Notes: generated from the sequence alone by a model not told the origin. DNA of 64,000 bases from Flavobacteriaceae bacterium (GCA_947459635.1 CANHEA010000002.1:1-64000), one strand, 5' to 3'. Positions 21,250 through 32,309 are shown, counted from the first letter of the stretch. Made by a program: numbers and translations.

Positions 21250-22341
21250 CTAAATGTTTTTGGTCAACAATTGGATGACAATATTATTCGGGAAAAATTC
21301 TTTTCCGACTACTTTCAGAATGGTATAGATTGGAACTGCGATGATCATACCAACAATTCCCGATAGGAAGCCTGCAATGAGGATGACTAAGAAAATTTCT
21401 AAAGGATGTGAACTGACGCTTTTCGAAAAAATGATGGGTTGCGATATGTTGTTATCGATCAGCTGAACAATCCAAAATCCAATCATGACATAAATAGTTG
21501 TGGGAAGAATTACACTTTGAAAATCAGCGCCTAAATGACTAATCATCGTCAAAATAGCGGCCATTACTGACGCGATTAGTGGACCAAGATATGGCACGAT
21601 GTTTAAAATTGCACACAGAAAAGCAATGACAATCGCATTTTCGATTCCGAAGATGAGTAGGACAATCAGATACAGTACGAAAACAATAAAAAGTTGTATC
21701 AAAAGTCCAATGAAGTACCGAGACAATAAGTGATTGATTTTATCTAATGAATTTAAAATCTGTGTTTCATGGCTATCTGGGATGACTTTTTTAAATGCGA
21801 TGACAAACAACAATCGATCTTTTAAAAAGAAAAAGGTAATGAACAAAACCGCCACTAATCCAATCCCAAAGCTACTGATGAAATTAATAACCGCATTCAG
21901 AAAATTTGGAATAAAATCAAAGCTAATCAAAGAAGACAATTTCGTTTGGTCAAAAACAATTTTTGAATCGATGTTGTGCCCTTCAAGAAAAACAGCAATT
22001 TGTTCCAAAAGATCTTGAATGTCTTTTTCAATTTCCGCAGTGTTCAATAGCGATAGGTTCTGACCCTGATTAAGAATCAAAGGAACAAATAAGGATATCA
22101 GTCCAAAAAGTAATAAGACAAAAACTGTTATTGTTCCAATCGTAGCAAAAAGATGATTGAATTTCAGTCTTTTTTTGAAGAAGTCTAAAATGGGACTTCC
22201 AATCAATGTAGTGATTAGGGCTACGACTAGATAGACAATAACTGTTTGAATTTCGTACAAGAGATATAGTAATGCACCAACTCCAACCAAAATTCCCACC
22301 GCCTTAACTATTCCTAATGCTATATTTCTAGAAGTTACCAT
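21250..22341 (-). CDS. AI-2E family transporter (PerM-like)
   Basis: Multi-TM with 'ILNIVPYLGPLIASVMAAIL' and 'SVSSHPLEIFLVILIAGFLSGIVGMIIAVPIYTILK'. Confidence 0.9.
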   Translation of the reverse strand: MVTSRNIALGIVKAVGILVGVGALLYLLYEIQTVIVYLVVALITTLIGSPILDFFKKRLKFNHLFATIGTITVFVLLLFGLISLFVPLILNQGQNLSLLNTAEIEKDIQDLLEQIAVFLEGHNIDSKIVFDQTKLSSLISFDFIPNFLNAVINFISSFGIGLVAVLFITFFFLKDRLLFVIAFKKVIPDSHETQILNSLDKINHLLSRYFIGLLIQLFIVFVLYLIVLLIFGIENAIVIAFLCAILNIVPYLGPLIASVMAAILTMISHLGADFQSVILPTTIYVMIGFWIVQLIDNNISQPIIFSKSVSSHPLEIFLVILIAGFLSGIVGMIIAVPIYTILKVVGKEFFPNNIVIQLLTKNI

Positions 22342-22365
22342 GTTTTTTTTATCTAGGTATAAAGA

Positions 22366-22402
22366 TAAAAAAAAACTCGTCTTTAAAACGAGTTCTTTTA
22401 TC
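22366..22402 (-). terminator. Intrinsic terminator for the downstream minus-strand protease gene
   Basis: AAAACTCGT-ctttaaa-ACGAGTT with flanking A/T runs. Confidence 0.6.
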
Positions 22403-22415
22403 TATGTGTTAAAAT

Positions 22416-23363
22416 CTAAATTCCGAAGCCAGCCCTTGCTCCACCACTAATAAAGATTGCGGCCATTCTGCTTTTTTGTCCATTTGAAAACATATACATT
22501 GCACGGTCATCGGTATAATCCATATAGTTCATTGTCATTTCTACCGGTGTTCCAGTACAAGTGCTATAATGAGGGAAAGTAGGAGCACCGTAATTCGCGG
22601 TATTGTGCGTAGGCGTATCCGAAACTAAATCACTACCGCAAGTGGCATCACCCCATATGTGACGTAAATTCATCCAATGACCAATTTCGTGTGTGGCAGT
22701 TCTGCCCAAATTATAGGGATAGTTTGCCGTACCAGATAAACCAAAATATCGCGAATCAATCACCACACCGTCGGTTGTAGAAGATCCACCAGGAAACTGA
22801 GCATATCCTAAAATCCCCTGTCCAATGGTACATACCCAAAGATTAAGATTGGTTGACGGTGAAGTAGGTGCAATGCCACCTTTTACCGTTTTCTTCATAG
22901 CGTCGTTTGTACCCCAAGAAGTTTTCGTAGTTGATTTACGAACTACTGATACTAACTCAAATGATATTCCAACATTCGCAGCAACTCCCGAGAATAAAGA
23001 GGGAACATTAGCAAAGTCTGAGTTAGTTGCATTAAAATCTCTATTCAATACATCAATTTGTGATTGTATTTGGGTTGCTGATATGTTTTCCGCTGTCGTC
23101 TTATATAAGACATTCACAACAACAGGAATCACAACTTTTCCATTCACTAATCGACCTTGTGAGACCGCTTGTTCCGTAAAAGATTCAATTTGATTTCTTC
23201 GTAATGCAAAACCTGGATCTGCTTTTAACTGGGCTTCATACACTTCCTGCGTGGCACAAAGTCTTTTTGCTGCAGGTGCACTTGCTGTCGTTGCATTATC
23301 ATCCTCGTTTTGACAGGAGAACAGTAAAAGAACAGCCGAACCTAATACTAATATTTTTTTCAT
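22416..23363 (-). CDS. Zinc metalloprotease lipoprotein, pappalysin-like (M43)
   Basis: 'ATHEIGHWMNLRHIWGD' (HExxHxxxLxH), 'CTGTPVEMTMNYMDYTDDRAMYMFSNGQKSRM' Met-turn region, and lipobox LLFSCQ. Confidence 0.9.
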   Translation of the reverse strand: MKKILVLGSAVLLLFSCQNEDDNATTASAPAAKRLCATQEVYEAQLKADPGFALRRNQIESFTEQAVSQGRLVNGKVVIPVVVNVLYKTTAENISATQIQSQIDVLNRDFNATNSDFANVPSLFSGVAANVGISFELVSVVRKSTTKTSWGTNDAMKKTVKGGIAPTSPSTNLNLWVCTIGQGILGYAQFPGGSSTTDGVVIDSRYFGLSGTANYPYNLGRTATHEIGHWMNLRHIWGDATCGSDLVSDTPTHNTANYGAPTFPHYSTCTGTPVEMTMNYMDYTDDRAMYMFSNGQKSRMAAIFISGGARAGFGI

Positions 23364-23502
23364 CTTAGCTTAATTAATAGTTTAATAATTATTCAAAGTT
23401 GAAACAAAATTAATCATTAATAACTAAAACTACCTGTGATTTATTAACAAATGTATTAAGAAAGATATAAATTGATGCAATAACCTCAGATTACTGATTG
23501 CT

Positions 23503-24141
23503 CTAATTATTGAAAATATAATTTAGAATGTTAGCACCCATTTTTAGTGCTTTTAGACGAACTTCAGCGGGATCATTATGTACTTCTGAATCTTCCCAAC
23601 CATCTCCTAAGTCTGTTTCAAAAGTGTACAAAAGTACCAAACGCGAATCAACAAAAATTCCAAAAGCTTGAGGTCTTTTGCCGTCATGTTCGTGAATTTT
23701 AGGAACCCCACTAGGAAAAGAATAAGGCTTTTGAAAAATAGGGTGATTGGCTGGAATTTCAACAAGGTCATTATTCGGCATGAGTTTCTTAATTTCTTTT
23801 CGAATAAATTCATCCATTCCGTAGTTATCATCAATATGTAAAAAACCACCGGATGTTAGGTATTTTCTTAGGTTTAATTGATCAGTATCACTAAACACCA
23901 CATTTCCATGTCCGGTCATATGAACAAAAGGATAGGAAAAAAGATCCGGACTACTGGGTTCTACAAGTCCAGGTTTTGTCTTGATTCTAGTCCCAATGTT
24001 TTGATTGCAAAATTTTATCAAATTGGGTAATGAGGTTGGATTAGCGTACCAATCTCCACCGCCACTATATTTTAGCAATGCAATTTCCTGTGCTGAGCAG
24101 AGGTTCAAAAACAAAAGAAAAATAAATACAAGTTTCTTCAT
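23503..24141 (-). CDS. DUF4159 domain protein
   Basis: 'YSGGGDWYANPTSLPNLIKFCNQNIGTRI' and 'GGFLHIDDNYGMDEFIRKEIKKLMP'. Confidence 0.85.
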   Translation of the reverse strand: MKKLVFIFLLFLNLCSAQEIALLKYSGGGDWYANPTSLPNLIKFCNQNIGTRIKTKPGLVEPSSPDLFSYPFVHMTGHGNVVFSDTDQLNLRKYLTSGGFLHIDDNYGMDEFIRKEIKKLMPNNDLVEIPANHPIFQKPYSFPSGVPKIHEHDGKRPQAFGIFVDSRLVLLYTFETDLGDGWEDSEVHNDPAEVRLKALKMGANILNYIFNN

Positions 24142-24148
24142 AAGTCAA

Positions 24149-25921
24149 TTACTCTTTAACTATCTTGATTGTTTTGATTCCGTTAGCCGCGTTTATTCTT
24201 AAAAAATACAAACCATTTGGCCATTGTGAAATCATCAATTTGGTTTCTTTCTCGTTTGGATTGACAGCGAATATTTCTTGCCCAATAGCATTTGAAATTT
24301 GAATGGATTGAATTACATTTTGGCACGAAATACTGACCGATTCGTTCGCTGGATTTGGAAAAACATGAAAAGAACTATCCGAAAAATCTACAGCATTCAA
24401 AACCAGATGTACTGTTACCGCGAATCGATTAGAATTGATATTTCTACTTTCACAACCGTTTCTTGTATCTGTTGCATAGTATGTCGTATTATCTTCTAAT
24501 AACGTAGAAGGTGCTAGCATATTTCCTCCAGTATCTGCGTCATACCACGATATGTTTTCTCCTATGATTACAAGATCTGCTATTGTCTGGCCAGCAGTAA
24601 AGTTCTGTAAACTATCACCAGTTGGTGGAGCTGTTGGTGGAACGACTAACAATTGGAATGATTTAATGTAGCGACAACCTGTTTGCACATTTTCTTGAAT
24701 TGCAACATAAATCGTCTTGTTCTCCGTAAAGGGATAAGCAGATATGTCAACAATATTATTTAACGTGCCGTTCACTGCGTCCGTATAATTTTCATAATAG
24801 GTAACAGTAAAGTCTGATGGATTTAGCGTTCCTGATAAAATGATATTTGTGTTAGGGCTCATATCAGCAACATATACAAAAGGAGCTTGCGTACAATAGA
24901 AAAAATCTTGAGGCTCGATAAGGCCGGGGTTGGGAACTATTAGTTCATTAACGGTATTCGATTCTAGTATAGTAGCAGTACTCCCGCAAGTTAAGAACGA
25001 TGCTTTCACTTTATAGGAATCATTTGAAGAAGGGCACGCTGTATAAGTATTATTTACCGCACCTAAGATTGCAACGTCGTTATCATACCATTGCAACACT
25101 GCAGGCAATTCATTGCCATTGGGTGAAATTCTCCAAGCTTCATTCGAAGTCGACCAAGTTCCAGAATTTCTGCCAGGTGGTGTATAAGCAATGGTTCCAT
25201 CTTGATTCTGAATTCCGACTAGACCTAATCCGCCATTCCAAACAGAACATGCAGACCTGTTTTTGATATTAATATCTATAATGTTTGTAGTTTCGTGAAG
25301 CACAATCTGAGAAGATTGCAATCCTACCGAACTATTGCATTGAAATTGTGGTAATTCATTAAAATTGATGACAAAAACCCTGTTGGGAGCCACATTTACA
25401 CCAGTGTCGAGAACGTAATAATTTACATTTTGAACAGCAGGATTGTTTACTGGAGGCGCTTGAATATTCGTGTCTTGGTAAACGCCATAAATAGCATTTC
25501 GAATCGGGAAAGTTGTATTTGGAATGGTTTGAGAAAAACTCCAAGGACAAAATCCAAAGACTGCGTTATTCACGACATCAAAAGTTACTACGCCATTTGT
25601 TCCAACTAGGATTGTGTTGTAACAATTTTCAAAAAAATTAAAAGAAAAGGGTAAAGAGAATGCCGTACCCCAATAATCATCGCCGGTTGGTGGTATGATC
25701 GCACCACCAGTAAATGGAAACGAAGGATTGTAAGAAATACTGCTAACGGCGTATGAAGATGTAGACCTCAAGGTTGGTACATTTGCCACAAGTTCAGTAC
25801 AGCCGCCATTGGAACAAATAAGAGATGGACTTTCAATAGTCACATTGGCTAATGGTGCATTTTGAGCTGATGTGCACAAGCTGAAAGCCAATAGATGAAT
25901 TAAAAAAAAATAACCTTTCAT
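24149..25921 (-). CDS. Large secreted protein with T9SS type A sorting domain
   Basis: Signal peptide and C-term 'FHVFPNPANESVSISCQN...GLYFLRINAANGIKTIKIVKE'. Confidence 0.85.
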   Translation of the reverse strand: MKGYFFLIHLLAFSLCTSAQNAPLANVTIESPSLICSNGGCTELVANVPTLRSTSSYAVSSISYNPSFPFTGGAIIPPTGDDYWGTAFSLPFSFNFFENCYNTILVGTNGVVTFDVVNNAVFGFCPWSFSQTIPNTTFPIRNAIYGVYQDTNIQAPPVNNPAVQNVNYYVLDTGVNVAPNRVFVINFNELPQFQCNSSVGLQSSQIVLHETTNIIDINIKNRSACSVWNGGLGLVGIQNQDGTIAYTPPGRNSGTWSTSNEAWRISPNGNELPAVLQWYDNDVAILGAVNNTYTACPSSNDSYKVKASFLTCGSTATILESNTVNELIVPNPGLIEPQDFFYCTQAPFVYVADMSPNTNIILSGTLNPSDFTVTYYENYTDAVNGTLNNIVDISAYPFTENKTIYVAIQENVQTGCRYIKSFQLLVVPPTAPPTGDSLQNFTAGQTIADLVIIGENISWYDADTGGNMLAPSTLLEDNTTYYATDTRNGCESRNINSNRFAVTVHLVLNAVDFSDSSFHVFPNPANESVSISCQNVIQSIQISNAIGQEIFAVNPNEKETKLMISQWPNGLYFLRINAANGIKTIKIVKE

Positions 25922-25935
25922 ATTTTCTCAATTAT

Positions 25936-26643
25936 TTAGATTTCATTTATAAAAACCACACTATGACAGGCCACAATTGCTGCGGTTTCTGTTCTTAGTC
26001 TGGTATGACCCAAAGATACTGGAATAAATTGGCTATCTAAAGCCAATTGAATTTCTTTCACACTAAAATCACCTTCAGGTCCAATCAAAATCGTGGAATT
26101 GGTTTTGGGCAGCAATACTTCTTTAAGTAGCGTTTTCTCAGTCTCTTCGCAATGCGCAATAAACAATTGTCCGGAAAATTCTTGTTTTAAAAAATCTTTG
26201 AAAATGATGGGTTCATTCAATTTCGGTAAGTAATACTGATTGGATTGCTTCATTGCTGCCACAATGATTTTTTCAAAACGTTCGTTCTTAATAAATTTAC
26301 GTTCGGAATGTTCACAGATGATAGGTGTAATTTCGGATACACCAATTTCGGTTGCTTTTTCTAAAAACCATTCAAATCGATCATTCATTTTAGTCGGAGC
26401 AACTGCTAAATGCAGATGAAAGGGAAGCCTCTTTGACTTTTCAAAACTTACTATTGCAACCGTGCATTTTGATTCGATTGCTAAGATAATTTTTGTTGTA
26501 AATAAAAAACCTAAACCATTAGTAACAAATAGTATATCTCCATCTTTTTTCCGAAGTACTTTAACAATATGTTTGCTTTCTTCCTTATCAAAAGTAAAGT
26601 CAATGGTGTGTTCAGAAATGGATGAATTGTAAAATAATTGCAT
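25936..26643 (-). CDS. rsmE: 16S rRNA (uracil(1498)-N(3))-methyltransferase
   Basis: 'HIVKVLRKKDGD', 'EKATEIGVSEITPIICEHSER', 'ILIGPEGDFS' and 'VSLGHTRLRTETAAI'. Confidence 0.95.
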   Translation of the reverse strand: MQLFYNSSISEHTIDFTFDKEESKHIVKVLRKKDGDILFVTNGLGFLFTTKIILAIESKCTVAIVSFEKSKRLPFHLHLAVAPTKMNDRFEWFLEKATEIGVSEITPIICEHSERKFIKNERFEKIIVAAMKQSNQYYLPKLNEPIIFKDFLKQEFSGQLFIAHCEETEKTLLKEVLLPKTNSTILIGPEGDFSVKEIQLALDSQFIPVSLGHTRLRTETAAIVACHSVVFINEI

Positions 26644-26645
26644 AT

Positions 26646-27680
26646 TTAAAATGAGATTCTAGCTTTAGAAACTACTGTACTAGTTTCAAAATTATCAGTC
26701 AAAAACTTTTGGTAACCAACGATTCCAATCATAGCGGCGTTGTCAGTCGTGTATTCAAATTTAGGAATAAAGGTTTTCCAACCGAATTGCTGCTCCGCCG
26801 CCTTCAATGTATTACGGATTCCAGAGTTAGCCGAAACGCCACCTCCAATGGCAACCTGATTTATTCCCGTTTCCTTTACCGCTAACTTTAGTTTTTCCAT
26901 CAATATTTCAATAATGGTATGTTGAATCGATGCACAAATATCATCTATATTTTCAGCAATAAAATCAGGGTTTTCCGCAGTCTTCTTTTGAATAAAATAT
27001 AAAATCGCAGTTTTTAACCCCGAAAAACTAAAATCTAGATGAGGCACTTTTGGTTTTGTGAAAGAAAATGCCAACGGATTCCCATTTTGAGCGTGCTTAT
27101 CTACTAAAGGTCCGCCAGGATAGGGCAGACCCAAAATTTTCGCACTCTTATCAAAAGCTTCGCCTACGGCATCATCTGTCGTTTCTCCAATGATTTCCAT
27201 ATCAAAAAAATCGTTCACTTTCACTATTTGCGTATGACCACCCGAAATAGTTAATGCTAAAAAGGGAAATGTAGGTTTATCAAATCCAGTTTCGTCAATA
27301 AAATGCGCCAAGATATGCGCTTGCATGTGATTGACAGCAATTAGTGGAATTCCCAAGCCGATGGCCATTGATTTGGCAAATGAACTTCCTACTAGTAAAG
27401 ACCCCATCAATCCAGGTCCTTGTGTAAAAGCAATCGCGCTAAGTTGTTCTTTGTGAATCCCAGCTTTTTTTAAAGCGACATCAATTACCGGAACAATATT
27501 GAGTTGATGGGCACGTGAAGCCAATTCAGGTACCACGCCACCAAATTCATTATGAATTAACTGATTAGCAACAACATTAGACAGTACTTTGTCGTTTTGA
27601 AGTACAGCTGCAGCAGTGTCGTCACAAGAACTTTCAATTGCTAAAATAAAAACTGGTTTATCTGGCATAAATACTTGCAA
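26646..27680 (-). CDS. tsaD: tRNA N6-adenosine threonylcarbamoyltransferase
   Basis: 'ILAIESSCDDTAAAV', 'VNHMQAHILAHF', 'LTISGGHTQIV' and 'AIGGGVSANSGIR'. Confidence 0.97.
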   Translation of the reverse strand: MQVFMPDKPVFILAIESSCDDTAAAVLQNDKVLSNVVANQLIHNEFGGVVPELASRAHQLNIVPVIDVALKKAGIHKEQLSAIAFTQGPGLMGSLLVGSSFAKSMAIGLGIPLIAVNHMQAHILAHFIDETGFDKPTFPFLALTISGGHTQIVKVNDFFDMEIIGETTDDAVGEAFDKSAKILGLPYPGGPLVDKHAQNGNPLAFSFTKPKVPHLDFSFSGLKTAILYFIQKKTAENPDFIAENIDDICASIQHTIIEILMEKLKLAVKETGINQVAIGGGVSANSGIRNTLKAAEQQFGWKTFIPKFEYTTDNAAMIGIVGYQKFLTDNFETSTVVSKARISF

Positions 27681-27800
27681 TTTTTAAATAATATTTGATC
27701 AAATCCTATCAAAATATTCTATTTTTACAGCGACGCCAAAATTAGCCTTTTTTTATCAATGGCAATTGATTCTCATTGGTAAATAGTAAATTAAATCTTA

Positions 27801-30800
27801 ATTAAAGAATCAGGTATCAAAAGAGTTAAAAAAATACTTCTACGCTTATTGCTTTTACTACTGCTACTTCTTTTAGTACTTGGTATTGCTTTGACTTTGC
27901 CGGAAGTGCAAACTAGAATTGCGCAATACGCCACCGAAAAAATCAATAAAGAGTACAAAACCGATATTCAAATCGAACAAATTGCAATGACCATTTATGG
28001 TGGTGTCAAGCTAAAGAAAGTGTTTATCAAAGATCATCACAAAGACACTTTGATCTACGCCAATCGAATCACCACCAGCATTCTCGACCTAAACAAACTA
28101 ATCAATGGTAAGTTAATTTTCGGTAATATTAGAATAGATCGATTGCTCCTGAATATGAAAACGTATAAAGGCGAAAATGACTCTAATCTCAATTTGTTTA
28201 TCGCTCGATTTGACGACGGAAAACCTTCTTCTGGTAAATTTCTTTTTACCTCCAAAAAGATCAACTTGGCGAAAAGCAGATTGGTCGTTATTGATGAAAA
28301 TCGTGAGGTTCCTAAGGACGTTGATTTTACAAAGCTCAATGCACAACTCACCGATTTTAAGATCAAAGGTCCAAATGTGACCTCCAATATCGAAAAAATG
28401 TCCTTTCAAGATCATCGAGGTTTATTTGTCAAAAATTTAAAATCAAAATTCAGTTATACCAAAAAGCAAATTCTGCTCAACGATTTAGCTATTCTAACTG
28501 TTGGCTCGTACTTTCAAGGAAATGCCGCGTTAACCTACAAGCGAGAAGATTTTAGCGATTTTAATAATAAGGTGCATTTTGATATCGTAGTTAATAAAGC
28601 GTCCCTGGCCACTAATGATATTTTCTATTTCTATAATGAAATCGGGAAAAACCAGAAATTTTCTTTGAAAGCGCATATTACTGGTACGTTGAATGACCTG
28701 ACTGCAAAAAACATGAATTTGATCGATACCAAAAACTCGCAAATTGTTGGAAACGTCAATTTTAAAAACCTTTTTGGAAAATCCAATCAACCTTTCTATA
28801 TGAAAGGAAATTTTACCAAAGTCGCTTCTAATTACAAAAACTTAATCAAGTTATTGCCGAATGTATTGGGAACTAAACTGCCTTCGTCCTTAGATAAATT
28901 TGGTAATTTTAATATTCGTGGAAAGGCTGAAATAACAACCAAAACGATAGTAACGGACTTTTATATGACCACGGCGTTGGGTAATATTCAATCAGATTTG
29001 AGCATGAATAATATCGACAATATCGACAATGCCAATTATAAAGGAAATGTCATTTTAGAAGAATTTAATATCGGTTCTTTTTTAAATGAAAAACAATTGG
29101 GAAAAGTAACGCTGAATATTGATGTTGATGGACAAGGATTCAAGCAAAAAAACCTAAACACTACTTTTTCAGGGGATATTTATAAAATCCGATACAATGA
29201 TTATACTTATACCAAAGTAATTGTAGATGGAAAATTTAAAAACCCAATTTTCACTGGGAAAGTCTTTATCAACGATCCCAATTTGTTCATGGATTTTAAA
29301 GGACTGGTTAATTTAAGCAAGAAAGATATTGCGTATAATTTTCAAACCACGATCGATTATGCCAATTTGCGTCAATTAAATTTCGTTAAGAATGATTCTA
29401 TTGCGGTGCTAAAAGGGGAAGTGAACCTCAATATACTTGGCAATAATTTGGATGACTTAAAGGGAGATGTGCATTTTGGACAAACGTCCTATCAGAATAG
29501 CAAAAACAACTATTATTTTGATGAGTTTTCTTTGCATTCTAGTTTTGACGCAGAAAACGTGAGAACCATTTCCATCGAGTCACCAGATATCATTCAGGGA
29601 AAGGTTGTCGGTAAATTTAAGATTGGTCTGTTGAAAAAAATGTTAGAAAACTCCGCGGGAAGCTTATATGCCAATTACTCTAGAAATCCCATTCAAAAAG
29701 GCCAATATTTGAAGTTTGATTTTAGCATCGACAGCAAAATTATTGAGGTCTTTTATCCTGGCGTTGATATAGGAAAGGACACGAAAATGCGTGGTGCAAT
29801 CGATTCTGATACGGATGATTTTAAGTTCAATTTTTCTTCACCGGCAATCAAAGCTTACGGAAATACTTTTGATAATATTAAAGTCGACATCGACAATAAA
29901 AACCCACTATATAACGCCTATATTTCGTTAGACTCTATCAAAACAAAGTATTACAAAGCACGAGATTTTAGTTTAATTAATATTACAACGAAAGATACGT
30001 TGTTCTTGCGAACTGAATTTAAAGGCGGTGATAATGGTAAAGATGCCTTTTCTTTAAATTTCTATCACACCATTGATGCGGCAAGAAAAAACGTTGTTGG
30101 TATTCAAAAATCCGAGCTGATGTTCAATGATTTTCTTTGGTATTTGAATGAAAATGAGAACGACAATAATAAGATTGTTTTCGATAAGAAGTTTCAAGAA
30201 TTTAATGTAAACGATATTGTATTATCGCACGAAAATCAGAAAGTGCAGATTGCAGGCGATTTATTGGGCAAAACCTACAAAGACTTAAGCGTTAACTTTA
30301 CCGAAGTTCAATTGGATAAACTCCTACCGAAATTAGATCGATTTAAGCTTAATGGAGCTCTGAATGGTGTTGCACATCTAAAGCAAATCGATGCCATTTA
30401 TCAACCTACTTCATCACTAAAAATAAACAATTTAGAAGTGAACGACGTTGCCTTAGGCAATATGAATTTAGATATTAAAGGAAATGAGAATTTTCAAAAA
30501 TTTTATCTAAATTCTTCTATAGAAAATGAAAACGTTGAATCTTTTACTGCCGACGGAAGTTTTGATATAATTGATGACAAAACGGAAGTCGATCTCAATC
30601 TAAATTTTAATGATTTCAACTTAGGAATTTTAAGTTCCTTTGGAGGCACTGTAATTAGCAATATCAGAGGATTTGCATCGGGTCGAGCCAATATTTCTGG
30701 TAGTTTGCAAAATATTGATGTCAACGGACGACTTTTTGTAGACAATGCAGGCTTAGGAATTCCTTATTTAAATACCGATTATAAAATAGGAAACAAAGCC

Positions 30801-32309
30801 ATTGTCGATGTTACAGAAAGAAAGTTTATCATTCGTAACGCTGAGATTGAAGATACAAAATATCATACTGTTGGTAGGTTAGATGGAAGTATTATTCACA
30901 CCAATTTTTCGGATTGGAATCTCGACTTAAATCTAAGTTCAAGTAGAATTCTAGCGCTAGATACTAAAGACAGCGAAGATGCGGCTTACTTTGGAACCGC
31001 TTTTATGGACGGTCAAGCGACTATCACCGGGCCAATCAATAAACTATTTATCAAAGTAGATGGAAAATCGGAAAAAGGAACAGCAATCAAAATACCGATA
31101 AATGATGCTGAAGCTACTGGAGACAATAATTATATTCATTTTGTCACTGCAAGTGAAAAGCAGAATATCGATAAGGGAATTACCGACAAAGTGAAGAAAT
31201 ATGATGGGGTTGAATTGGAGTTTAATTTTGATATTACACCAGAGGCCGAAATAGAGATTATCCTCGATCGAAATTCTGGTCATGGAATGAAAGGCAAAGG
31301 ATTCGGGTCGCTTTTATTTAAAATAAACACGCTCGGAAAGTTTAATATGTGGGGTGACTTTCAAGCATACGAAGGTACCTATAACTTCAAATATGGCGGT
31401 ATCATCAACAAACAGTTCTCTATCAAAAAAGGTGGGTCTGTCGTTTGGGAAGGAGATCCAATGAGAGCCATTCTAAACCTCGAGGCAGTCTATAAAACTA
31501 CAGCCAATCCCGCATTGTTAATTGAAAACCCATCATTCAACAAAAAAGTTGATGTGGAAGTTGTCATCGGAATCAAAGGAAATCTGAGCAATCCGAGCCC
31601 GGAATTTACGATCAATTTCCCAACAGTTAGCTCTGTCCTCAAATCTGAAATCCAAACCAAACTAGACGACAAAGATGTGCGGCAAAAACAAGCCTTAATA
31701 CTATTGTCTACAGGTAATTTCTTAAGCCCAGATGGAATCAATCAAACTTCTATTACGAATAACCTATATGAAAAGGTTGGTGATATTTTCGGTTCGATTC
31801 TGAATAATGACGGCGACAAAATTACGGTTGGAGTCGATTTGGTGTCGGCAGATCGAAATCCTGGAAGAGAGACCGACGGACGAGTAGGTGTAACAGTTAC
31901 CACCAAAGTAAACGAAAGAATTAGCATTAATGGAAAACTCGGCGTTCCGGTTGGAGGAGTCAATGAGTCTGCGATAGTTGGAGATGTTGAAGTGCAATAC
32001 AGAGTTAATGACGATGGGACGTTAAGCTTACACGTATTTAATAAGGAAAATGACATTAATTATATTGGACAAGGAATCGGATACACGCAAGGAATTGGGT
32101 TGAATTACCAAGTTGATTTTACCACCTTCAAACAACTTCTTCACAAGATATTTAAAAATCAAAAGATTGAATTGGCTCCCAAAAAAGCAGCCAAGACTAC
32201 CGACGATTCTAATATACTTCCAGATTATATCAATTTCGATAACAAAGAAAAAGAGAAAGAAAAGAAACCTGAGAAAGTAAATTCTGAGGCGGTTCCAACC
32301 GAAGATTAA
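27801..32309 (+). CDS. tamB: Translocation/assembly module TamB-family AsmA-like protein (DUF490)
   Basis: N-terminal TM segment, very long beta-rich repeat protein, and C-term 'WGDFQAYEGTYNFKYGGIINKQFSIKKGGSVVWEGDPMRAILNLEAVY' DUF490 signature. The N-terminal start is uncertain: the ORF is open from 27795 and contains no ATG/GTG before the TM segment. Confidence 0.88.
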   Translation: MKESGIKRVKKILLRLLLLLLLLLLVLGIALTLPEVQTRIAQYATEKINKEYKTDIQIEQIAMTIYGGVKLKKVFIKDHHKDTLIYANRITTSILDLNKLINGKLIFGNIRIDRLLLNMKTYKGENDSNLNLFIARFDDGKPSSGKFLFTSKKINLAKSRLVVIDENREVPKDVDFTKLNAQLTDFKIKGPNVTSNIEKMSFQDHRGLFVKNLKSKFSYTKKQILLNDLAILTVGSYFQGNAALTYKREDFSDFNNKVHFDIVVNKASLATNDIFYFYNEIGKNQKFSLKAHITGTLNDLTAKNMNLIDTKNSQIVGNVNFKNLFGKSNQPFYMKGNFTKVASNYKNLIKLLPNVLGTKLPSSLDKFGNFNIRGKAEITTKTIVTDFYMTTALGNIQSDLSMNNIDNIDNANYKGNVILEEFNIGSFLNEKQLGKVTLNIDVDGQGFKQKNLNTTFSGDIYKIRYNDYTYTKVIVDGKFKNPIFTGKVFINDPNLFMDFKGLVNLSKKDIAYNFQTTIDYANLRQLNFVKNDSIAVLKGEVNLNILGNNLDDLKGDVHFGQTSYQNSKNNYYFDEFSLHSSFDAENVRTISIESPDIIQGKVVGKFKIGLLKKMLENSAGSLYANYSRNPIQKGQYLKFDFSIDSKIIEVFYPGVDIGKDTKMRGAIDSDTDDFKFNFSSPAIKAYGNTFDNIKVDIDNKNPLYNAYISLDSIKTKYYKARDFSLINITTKDTLFLRTEFKGGDNGKDAFSLNFYHTIDAARKNVVGIQKSELMFNDFLWYLNENENDNNKIVFDKKFQEFNVNDIVLSHENQKVQIAGDLLGKTYKDLSVNFTEVQLDKLLPKLDRFKLNGALNGVAHLKQIDAIYQPTSSLKINNLEVNDVALGNMNLDIKGNENFQKFYLNSSIENENVESFTADGSFDIIDDKTEVDLNLNFNDFNLGILSSFGGTVISNIRGFASGRANISGSLQNIDVNGRLFVDNAGLGIPYLNTDYKIGNKAIVDVTERKFIIRNAEIEDTKYHTVGRLDGSIIHTNFSDWNLDLNLSSSRILALDTKDSEDAAYFGTAFMDGQATITGPINKLFIKVDGKSEKGTAIKIPINDAEATGDNNYIHFVTASEKQNIDKGITDKVKKYDGVELEFNFDITPEAEIEIILDRNSGHGMKGKGFGSLLFKINTLGKFNMWGDFQAYEGTYNFKYGGIINKQFSIKKGGSVVWEGDPMRAILNLEAVYKTTANPALLIENPSFNKKVDVEVVIGIKGNLSNPSPEFTINFPTVSSVLKSEIQTKLDDKDVRQKQALILLSTGNFLSPDGINQTSITNNLYEKVGDIFGSILNNDGDKITVGVDLVSADRNPGRETDGRVGVTVTTKVNERISINGKLGVPVGGVNESAIVGDVEVQYRVNDDGTLSLHVFNKENDINYIGQGIGYTQGIGLNYQVDFTTFKQLLHKIFKNQKIELAPKKAAKTTDDSNILPDYINFDNKEKEKEKKPEKVNSEAVPTED

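Noticed and set aside
28055-28790. Several 60-110 aa ORFs on both strands inside tamB, lptD and other long CDSs
   Set aside because: They are shadow ORFs in long AT-rich coding regions. The main frame carries the family signatures.
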